64,000 nt of DNA. It comes from Fremontodendron californicum. Taxonomy: Eukaryota > Streptophyta > Magnoliopsida > Malvales > Malvaceae. The stretch's first letter is position 1. Every line of letters starts with the position of its first letter. The stretch lies in NCBI GenBank assembly GCA_030761205.1, contig JAULJL010000004.1, positions 19,999,172-20,063,171 on the forward strand, given 5' to 3'. The position numbers were made by a program, and so were the translations under genes. Of the stretch, positions 56,753 through 64,000 are shown one piece after another. The notes below the pieces were generated by a model. It did not search any database. It was not told the origin of the DNA and worked only from the letters and a program-made list of their open reading frames with translations.

Positions 56753-57454
56753 TTAACTGGCATCCTTCCACTTAAACCATTGCCCCCCATTTTTCTTTGC
56801 TTTATGAGGCCTTGCATTCACAAAATTGTGGCTTCCATGCATCTTGGAAGTAGAATGTGAAATTGCCTTAAGTGGTGTGGTGGAACAACTTTCATTGAAT
56901 GCTTCTTTGGAATCACTATTTATCACTTTAACTGCGAAACATTCATCAAATTCGTTAGGAAACTTCATAGCCTTCAAAACTTTAAAAGTTACCTGTTGGT
57001 CTAAAACTCTCATGGTAAGTTCTCCTTTTTGCACATCAATGAGAGTTCTATCGGTGGCTAAGAATAGTCTCCCATTAATTATGGGTATTTCACTATCCTT
57101 CTCCATGTCAAGCACAATGAAATCAGCAGGAAAGAAGAATTTGTCAATCTTGACTAGCACATCTTCAACCATGCCTTTTGGATGTTTGATGGATCTATCA
57201 GCTAGTTGCAACATCACTGTAGTGGGCTTTGTTTCCCCCAAACCATGCTTGCGATAGATAGAAACAGGCATTAAATTGATACTCGCCCCTAAATCACATA
57301 AAGCTTTACCAAAAAATTTATCACCAATGGCGCATGGAATGGCGAAGCTTCCCGGATCTTTGAGTTTTGGTGGGAGTTTATTTTGAAGAATAGCGCTGCA
57401 CTCTTTAGTAAGAGCAACTGTCTCAATCTCATCTAATTTCCTCTTCTTAGACAA
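56753..57454 (-). CDS. Element E aspartic protease region
   Basis: An uninterrupted 233-residue frame opens MSKKRKLDEIETVALTKECS, then AILQNKLPPKLKDPGSFAIP. The active-site region reads KALCDLGASINLMPVSIYRK (D-L-G, a catalytic D-x-G triad), followed by TVMLQLADRSIKHPKGMVED and FPADFIVLDMEKDSEIPIIN, then GRLFLATDRTLIDV. This is the retropepsin-like fold of plant gypsy gag-pro proteins. The sequence ends in NGGQWFKWKDAS without any RT. It is in the same frame as most of gag upstream, with only a stop between (57455-57457), so it was probably made as a gag-pro fusion. It is the only gene-sized intact frame in the window besides short pieces. Confidence 0.82.
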   Translation of the reverse strand: MSKKRKLDEIETVALTKECSAILQNKLPPKLKDPGSFAIPCAIGDKFFGKALCDLGASINLMPVSIYRKHGLGETKPTTVMLQLADRSIKHPKGMVEDVLVKIDKFFFPADFIVLDMEKDSEIPIINGRLFLATDRTLIDVQKGELTMRVLDQQVTFKVLKAMKFPNEFDECFAVKVINSDSKEAFNESCSTTPLKAISHSTSKMHGSHNFVNARPHKAKKNGGQWFKWKDAS

Positions 57455-57457
57455 AAT

Positions 57458-59044
57458 TTATTTCATAAACTTGACATACTTAGGCATTTGTTCTAAAGCT
57501 TCAGCAAAAGGTATACTAATATGGAGCTTTTTGATTACCTCAAGAAACTTCTGAAATTGTTTGTCAAGCTTATTCTTTTGAAGGCGCTGAGGAAAAGGTG
57601 GTGGTGGATAGATTGGAGGCTTCTTCTCTTCTTCTTGAGCCTTCTCAATTTCTTTTTCCCCTATATTTTCCACTTCAAGAGGCTTGTGCAGCAATTCTGA
57701 CACTTTTCTTTGAAGATGATGAGGAAAAGGTGGTGGTGGGTAACCTCGAGGTGTCTTCTCTTGAATTCTCTCATTATTCTTCTACTACCCACTTCTACTT
57801 CTTTCCCACTCCTTAATATAATGGCATTGCATTCCTCTTTCCCATGGCCCTTAGGATTGGTTTCAGTATCACATGGAAAAGATTCCCTAGGACGATTGTT
57901 AACTGCATTAGCAAGCTGCCCCCCTTGTGTCTCAAGATTTCGAAGTGTCGCTGCATGAGTCTGATTTGTCGCTTCTTGACTAGCCATGAACTTTGTAAAC
58001 ATATCTTCCAATGATGTCTTCTTTTCTGGAATCGGAGCATGGGCTTGTGATGGAAAACCAAGTGGGATTGTTGGTTTAGCTTGTGATGAAGGATCTTGAT
58101 TATTATTCCAGGAAAAGTGCGGGTGATTTCTCCAACCCGGATTATAATTTTTGGAATAAGGATTGTTTTTCTATCTATTATAGTTTCCAATTATTGCACT
58201 GACTCGGCATTGGTTGGGCAGCTATTACTGGTGTGTCCTTCTCCACATAATTCCCAAGTTACTAATGGGCTCTATACTGAATGCACACTCATAGTGTCAA
58301 ATTTCTTGGACAAAGTAGCCATCGTGCCGATAAGGCACTGACCTCATTCAATTGATAATTGCCTGGAGGTTTCTTTGGCAAAATTCGCTCAGTGGACCAT
58401 TGATAATTATTGGACGCCATCACCTCAATTAAATCATAAGCCTCATCAATTTCTTTTCCCATGAGTGATCCACCTACTATAGCATCTATAGAACTTCTAG
58501 TATGACCCATTAACCCATTGTTGAAGGTGTTTACCTGAAGCCAATCAGGTATCCCATGATGACGACATCATCAGAGCAGATCTTTATACCTTTCCTAAGC
58601 TTCATATAATGATTCTGAGTCATATTGCATAAAAGATGTGATATCATTCCGCATCTTAGCTGTCTTGGCTGGAGGAAAATATTTGGCAAGAAATTTCTAG
58701 GCTAGATCAGCCCAAGTGGTAATGAAGCCAGTAGGAAGAGAGTTCAACCAACTATTGGCCTTATCTCGAAGTGAGAAAGGAAAGAGTCTCAATCTAATGG
58801 CATCATCAGTAACACCATTCTGTTTGAAAAGATCACAAACCTCCAGGAAATTCACAATGTGAGAATTTGGATCATCGTTCGGTAAGCCGCTAAACTGAAT
58901 TGATGTATTGAACATCTGAAGGATGGCCAGCTTTATCTCAAATGTATTGGCCTGGATGGCAGGCCTCTGAATACTAGTCTAAAGTTGTTGCATGAGAGGA
59001 ACCGCATACTCTCGCAAAGTCTTTGTTTCGTTAGCTTCAGCCAT
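57458..59044 (-). pseudogene. Element E gag (broken)
   Basis: Start ATG at 59044 (MAEANETKTLREYAVPLMQQ) follows the primer site by about 85 bp. The capsid domain is clear: FSGLPNDDPNSHIVNFLEVC, LFPFSLRDKANSWLNSLPTG, then FPPAKTAKMRNDITSFMQ. The segment ending at 58289 has SSIDAIVGGSLMGKEIDEAY and LIEVMASNNYQWSTER. At 58011 the frame shifts (FMASQEATNQTHAATLRNLE), and from 57703 it returns to the original frame with PPPFPQRLQKNKLDKQFQKF. Stops at about 58983, 58698, 58603 and 58570 and a frameshift break it. It would form the particle coat. Confidence 0.82.
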
Positions 59045-59128
59045 CGTACCTGAAAATAAGAAAGAAAAAGAAAGTTTAAATTAAGACTAAGGTTGCTTGG
59101 TATTAATATTAACAATAATAATAAACAA

Positions 59129-59146
59129 TTCCCGACAATGGCGCCA
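59129..59146 (-). promoter_or_regulatory. primer binding site of Element E
   Basis: The complement reads TGGCGCCATTGTCGGGAA, starting six bases inside the 5' LTR boundary. From memory, TGGCGCC-type sites in plant gypsy elements pair with a tRNA-Asp-like primer; not verified here. Confidence 0.75.
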
Positions 59147-59152
59147 AAAACT

Positions 59153-60685
59153 TGTTGTCGGATTTACACCACGCAAGTGCACGTATTGCTGACAAGTAAT
59201 ATAATGAAAAGTAGAGTGTCGAACTCGCGAGGAATTGTTACTAAATTTGCTAAGTACTAAAATTAACACAACTCAATCTTATCTAAACAATTAATTAAAG
59301 ATGATAATAAAAAAAATTAAAAAGAAACTAATATTAAAAGCAAGTAAATTAAAAAAATGAATTCAATTAATTATGAAAGCCTAGGATTACAACTTCCCTC
59401 AACACTTTGCTTGAATCTCTCTCTACCATTTCACTTGATTAATGATCCTGAGTTGTTAACATAGAGTTCTATCCTATTTATAAGGATCTTCTGATGGTAT
59501 CATAAAAATATCCTTCTTAATCAATTAACTATATTCCTATGATAATTGAATTAAAGAAGAACTCATTAAGCTTAGGCTCTAACAATGGTTACATATAACA
59601 AGTAAGTGTATCCCTACCCTACCTGCAGATCAATTCATCCTAATAATTGAATATGAAACATGTGTCATTCAATCCATGTCTAACACTAAACTCCCTTTTC
59701 CAAGTTGTATTTAGGTTAACAAATCAATCTAATTGGTGACCAATCAACTAGAAGCATTAAGAACAAGAATGAACAAACAACTCAAAAAACCATTAAATCA
59801 AGCTAGAGAGAGAAAGTAAATTCAAACTATGTGTTGAGTTCCATTGAAATCCTAGTAAAAGAGATTTAGTTCATGATAATTAATGAAAATAAAAAATCAA
59901 TAGTTTCAATATCATCAACAATACATGAAAAATAAAGAAGAGAAAAGAAAAAAGAAAATACTAAGAGTTCTCAATTCTTGAGTCTTCAATCTTCAAGCTT
60001 CCAATCTTATTGACAGAAGTTGATGGTGGCTATCTTCTTGAGAGAGAATTAGGTTTCTAGATGTCTAATCCCTTTTATTCTAACTTAAAAGAGTCCTATT
60101 TAAAGTGTCCAAGGCCTCCTGGAGTCCGAAACTTCGTTCCCAAGCAAAATAGGTAAGATTTGCATTTTTGCATTTTTTTTCCATTTTCGTTGGTACTATT
60201 CATGCCCCTTGGCACCGCGGCGCCACTGCTACTGCCTCCTTGGTGTTTCTGCTCCGTTTGTCCGAATTGGTTCCTGTCAGCTTCTCAAACTTTGTCAGCT
60301 GTTTTGACTAGGCAAATCTTGTCCAATTTTGATGTGCCTTATACCGTTGGAAAGTTAGGGAAGTCATATTCAAAAGTAAAGAAGGGAGTTTTCTCATTTG
60401 AAGTTTTTAAGGTCAAATTTTTCTTGAAAGAATCTCTAGAGGTCAAATCTGCCTGCTCATTGGAATGCACCGATTTTTGTCGTTTTGCACCTCGAAGCTC
60501 CAGATCACCTTGAACCTATAAAAGCACATAAATAACAACTAAATAACTATTTTTAAACATAAAATGGATAATTAAAATAAACATAAAAATATCTTAAACT
60601 AATCAAATCCTAATAAAATCCTCAAGGACTTGACGATTCAAAAGCATAAAAGATGGCAAAATAACTATATTTCCTAGAGTTATCA
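59153..60685 (-). repeat. Element E 5' LTR (1533 bp)
   Basis: Plus-strand ends are TGTTGTCGGATTTACACCAC and CTAGAGTTATCA. It adjoins the primer binding site. By eye it differs from the left LTR at a few percent of positions. Confidence 0.93.
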
Positions 60686-60690
60686 GGCAT
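60686..60690. repeat. target site duplication GGCAT, right copy (Element E)
   Basis: It matches 53617-53621. Joining across E restores a continuous CCATGGCATACATAGTC-like reading of the D sequence. Confidence 0.85.
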
Positions 60691-60820
60691 ACATAGTCAT
60701 CATAATTTCTCTGTATATGCTCATGCATTAATCATCAGTATATTCATGCATATAGAAATAGAGCATGTACATTCATAATTGTACTCTTGATCTCATGGTA
60801 ATAATGTCAATTTCATTTGC

Positions 60821-61735
60821 ATGAAAAGGGTTCGAGATATGAGGAATGAATCGGAGGAGCGATTGGGTGCTTTGGAAAGCAATCAAGAGGAATTTGGACA
60901 TGGAATTCGAGAAGTGAAAGAACAACTCTCCAAATTGATGAAAATGTTTGAGGATATGGATAAGAGTAAGAGGGAAGTTTCTCAGGATTTTTCATCATTT
61001 TTGGATCAACCAAAACCATTAGGTCTAGAGCATACAATGCCTGCTAGATCCTGCACTTGTCGATGCCACAAAGGTTGCAGTCCTGATGAAGTTGTGGACA
61101 AAATCGTGAAAATGATTAAACCCGAGAGCCTGATACCAAGGATAGAAACCTCAGATCCCAAACAGTCCCTGCAATTGGTCTTAGGTCCAAACCAGTATCC
61201 TCACTCAACTATGATTCAGTCATCTAGTGGAATGACCGCTACGGGATTCCTAGTCATACTCATCAATCACCTTATCAAGCATCGGGGATAGGAACCTCGA
61301 ACTATATACAACCTCCAAGGGTCCTGTGTCCAAATCCATGCCCTTACCATGCTGTTCTGCCACCTCTCCACGTAAACACTTCAGTTCGAACCTTAGTGCC
61401 ACCACCAAGTGCCCCAACTCCTAGGCCATGTATGACTAAGAAACAACCCAAAAACAAGACTCAAGAGTAGTATGATCCCATTCCAATCAGCTATCGATAG
61501 CTTCTCCCTATACTGATCCAAAATCACATGGTTGCCTATATCCCGCTGAAACCCCTGTTTCCACCATATCCAAAATGGTATAATCCAAATGCAAGATGTG
61601 ATTATCACTATAGAATTGCTGGCTATAGCATTGAAGATTGTATAGCCTTCAAAAAGAAAGTGCAATCTCTTATAGAGATCAAGTGGATTGATTCGACGAC
61701 ACTGATTGATAGAGGGCTGCGAAGGCGTAATTAGG
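60821..61735 (+). pseudogene. Gypsy D gag-like ORF, first copy (lacks capsid core)
   Basis: The open segment 60821-61291 reads MKRVRDMRNESEERLGALES, then GIREVKEQLSKLMKMFEDMD, a likely coiled coil. It continues with MPARSCTCRCHKGCSPDEVV (unusual Cys cluster) and VDKIVKMIKPESL. After frame changes, 61528-61734 gives PLFPPYPKWYNPNARCDYHY and RIAGYSIEDCIAFKKKVQSL, the Cys/His knuckle end of gag (C-x2-H-x5-Y-x4-C, second His read as Tyr). The capsid middle is absent. A more complete gag follows at 62493. Confidence 0.65.
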
Positions 61736-62492
61736 ATTGAGAGATTTACAACAATGATCTAGAAAGACTTCAGTCTGATATGATGTAATAGGATTTCACT
61801 TTTTCAGTAGTCGGCTCTTATAGCCTTAGGATGCTAGGAAAAATAAAGTGCTTGTAGTGACAGTTCTAATCACTTCTCAGATTTTGTAAACATGGTTTAT
61901 ACCATTGTGAACGTTGATATAGGAATGAATTGATTATGCTTCAAATTTATGAGATGTTGATGATTAAGTTCCTCCGATTCTTATTTCCTCCGTGATATCT
62001 TTCCCTTTGCATTTTGCATCCGATCAATTACATACATCATGGTAGCATTAGGTCGTATTCATAACACATATGGTCAGCATGATTTTCTTTATATATACTC
62101 TGTGTCAATCATTCATTGTTTTCATGCATCATATTTGACATCGTGTTGCATTCATAATGTATATGATCATTCATTGAGAAATACACTGAAATATACATGG
62201 TCATTCATTACATATATCCATGCGTTGATTTGTTTATTCTTTGCTTGTATCATGTTGGCATTGAGATTGCATTTATTACATATATGGTCAGCATGTCTCC
62301 ACTATATATGTCCATACATCATTTTGTTTATTATTCACATGCATCAAATGGCATTCATGGCTCATTCATCATGACACGCACTTAGGGAGATAAAACAGAA
62401 GTTGGCTTGGCTTTAAGAGTCTTTGAAATAATTTTAATTTCAAATCAGAGGTATAAGAAGTACTGAGTACCATTTTAATACAGGACAGAGCT
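61736..62492 (+). repeat. AT-rich spacer with degenerate CATGCAT repeat
   Basis: Units of about 80-100 bp recur: CATATGGTCAGCATGTCTCC, ATTTGTTTATTCTTTGCTTG, CATCATATTTGACATCGTGT. The same family lies before the first gag-like ORF (53430-53616 and 60691-60760). No coding signal. Confidence 0.7.
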
Positions 62493-63915
62493 ATGGAGAA
62501 TGAACAAGTTTCCCGAATGGAAAGAATGGAAAGAATAAAAGAAGAATTATGTGAACAGCTGGCAAAGTCTCAAGTAGAATCTAGGGATCAAATAACTAAA
62601 ATGATGGAACTGATGTTCGCTGTAATCAAGGGAAAATGATACACTGAAAACTTGGTTGCTAGAGAAGGGTTAGAGGCACAAAAAAGGTCAGAGTGAGGTC
62701 ATGATGTTGGATGACCAGAACACAATTAACCCCAGTAAAACCCTGAACTTAGACGACCCAATTGAACAGGAAAAGTTGAAAATGGTTGAGTCAAATGAGG
62801 TTGAGTTGGCCAATTCCCAAGGGAGATATCAGTTGTTAGACAAAAGGCTTCGGGCAGTAGAAAATACAGATGTATTTGGGAGTGTGGATACGAAAGAACG
62901 AAGTTTGGTCCTCGATTTAGTCATTCCTCCTAAGTTCAAGATCCTTGACTTTGTGAAATATGACGGGACGACTGATCCGTCAGCCCACATCACTATGTTC
63001 TGCCGAAAGATGACAAGTCATATAGATAATGATAAGCTTCTGATTCACTACTTTTAGGATAGCCTCAGTGGGTCCGCAATTAGGTGGTATAATCAGTTGA
63101 GCAAGGATTAGATTCACTCTTGGAATGATTTGGCTAGGGCTTTTCTAAACCAGTACAAGCATATGATCGACATGACACCTGATCGTCTCACTTGGCAAAA
63201 TATGGAGAAAAAAGCTACTGAGAGCTTCAAAGAGTATGCTCAGAGGTGGAGGAACATGTCTACCCAAGTACAACCACCTTTGACACAAAAGAAAATCACC
63301 GTCCTTTTTGTGAGTACACTACGGGCCCCGTACTATGATAAACTCGTCAATAATGCGTCGAAGAATTTTATGGACATGGTAATCTCAGGGGAGATGATTG
63401 AGAATGCTATCAAGAATGAGAAACTTGAAGGAGAAGGAACATCCAATGCCGAGAGAAATAGGACACCTAGAAAGAAAGAGGAAGATGTTCAAGCTATGGG
63501 AGATTTTGACCCATATTTCTAATTTCCCTCATACCGATAATGTTACCCTACTGAGGTATTTCCAAGCCTTTATCCTTACCTACCGATCCAAGTACCTAAT
63601 CCTATATCAGTCCTTGCTACAAGGCCTACTTCCATAAAATCACTATGGGATAACCAAGAAAGAATTCCAATCCCAATCCCTGACCTGCTGCCATTATTAA
63701 TAAAGAATCAGTACCTTACCCCGGTACCTTTGAAAATAACTTCGAATCCATCAGTAAGGAGTTATGACCCTGACAGAAAGTGTGATTATCACCTGGGGTT
63801 AATTGGGCATTCAACTAAAAAATGCAGACAACTGAGGGAAAGGATTGAAAGTCTTATCCGCGATGGTATTTTGACACCGAAGCTCATCAATAAGTGGAAG
63901 GCCGCTTTATCGTAA
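62493..63915 (+). pseudogene. Gypsy D gag, second copy (broken)
   Basis: It begins ATG at 62493 (MENEQVSRMERMERIKEELC), the same start as B gag, with early stops. From 62701 one frame holds LVLDLVIPPKFKILDFVKYD, GTTDPSAHITMFCRKMTSHI, then AIRWYNQLSKD, FLNQYKHMIDMTPDRLTWQN and QRWRNMSTQVQPPLTQKK, which is retrotransposon gag capsid. Stops lie at 63055-63057 (where the family has Gln), about 63110 and 63520. The end at 63730-63915 has CDYHLGLIGHSTKKC, a C-x2-H-x5-H-x4-C knuckle, and RERIESLIRDGIL. The Pro/Tyr-rich tract of A and B is short or absent. Confidence 0.82.
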
Positions 63916-64000
63916 ATCAATTTCTTTTAGGGTTTTAGAAGGAGAATTACTACCTTTGAAGGATGTCAATAGGAGCATTTTGATGCATGTAGTTTCAGAC

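Larger units (their letters stand above)
53622..60685 (-). mobile_element. Element E: gag-protease gypsy element without RT
   Basis: Two similar LTRs (53622-55160 and 59153-60685) enclose 4 kb with, on the minus strand, a primer site, gag, an aspartic protease, a long non-coding stretch and a polypurine tract. GGCAT flanks both ends. No RT, RNase H or integrase is present, so it must be moved by enzymes of another element. The layout resembles non-autonomous elements that keep only gag (called TR-GAG in plants). The protease sequence recalls Athila-type gypsy elements. Confidence 0.88.
26937..64000 (+). mobile_element. Gypsy D: Ogre-like element, 5' part, split by B and E
   Basis: Its pieces are LTR3 (26937-31806), primer site and 5' UTR start (31807-32119), UTR remainder (51874-53616), then after Element E a gag region (60691-64000). 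Continuity is shown by the CTATT duplication around B and the GGCAT duplication around E. The candidate left target base quintet is TATAG (26932-26936). Protease, pol and 3' LTR lie beyond the window. No ORF1 is found between UTR and gag, unlike B. Confidence 0.82.

Noticed and set aside
61393..61665. Minus-strand 90-residue hydrophobic ORF
   Set aside because: It is antisense to the Pro-rich and knuckle part of the D gag-like ORF, whose plus-strand motif CDYHYRIAGYSIEDC is recognisable.

Overview
The window is eukaryotic, almost certainly a eudicot plant. It is AT-rich and made nearly entirely of nested LTR retrotransposons of plant lineages (Ty1/copia TNT1-like, and Ty3/gypsy Tat/Ogre-like). 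No host gene is convincingly present, and there is no rRNA, tRNA or CRISPR array. I cannot name the species. Nearly every coding region is a decayed copy with stops and frameshifts.

Layout from left to right. 1-4994: 3' part of a copia element (+) ending in a 1.66 kb LTR, inserted into the gag of Gypsy A. 4995-18663: Gypsy A (+), an Ogre-like element with gag, protease, a 217 bp intron, RT-RNase H, integrase, a repeat-bearing 3' UTR and a 4.9 kb 3' LTR. 18664-20850: unidentified flank containing a solo copia LTR (-, 18960-20641, target duplication TATTC). About 20851-26494: 3' end of a third Ogre-like element, Gypsy C (+), with two tandem arrays and a truncated LTR, followed by an antisense scrap of LTR tail. 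26937-31806: complete 5' LTR of Gypsy D (+), then its primer binding site and 5' UTR. 32120-51868: Gypsy B (-), a nearly complete Ogre-like element inserted into D's 5' UTR with target duplication CTATT. 51874-64000: the rest of D's 5' UTR and its gag region, interrupted by Element E (-, 53622-60685, target duplication GGCAT), a gag-protease-only gypsy element with two similar LTRs. D runs off the right edge.

A, B, C and D belong to one broad group. They share an LTR beginning TGTAGACACC and ending GCGACA, a polypurine tract AAAGAGGGGCAG, and a conserved 3' UTR. D carries the primer site TGGCGACTCCACTAGGGA. B shows the full Tat/Ogre order: 5' UTR, extra ORF1, gag, protease with G-patch-like linker, intron, RT-RNase H, second (archaeal-type) RNase H, integrase, repeat-rich 3' UTR, LTR. 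The intron is supported in both A and B because its removal joins the protease and RT frames.

The most notable structures are: (1) an inverted copy of the B/D insertion junction, carrying the CTATT target-site boundary and 68 bp of LTR head, beside B's truncated 5' LTR; (2) the 5' LTR of D and the 3' LTR of B lying head to head as a ~9.8 kb inverted repeat with a 313 bp loop; (3) candidate RNA hairpins in the 3' UTR, in the 3' UTR tandem arrays and at the LTR 3' end, whose stems change in compensating ways between copies; (4) a primer-site look-alike inside the LTR. All comparisons were made by eye within this window; no database was searched.
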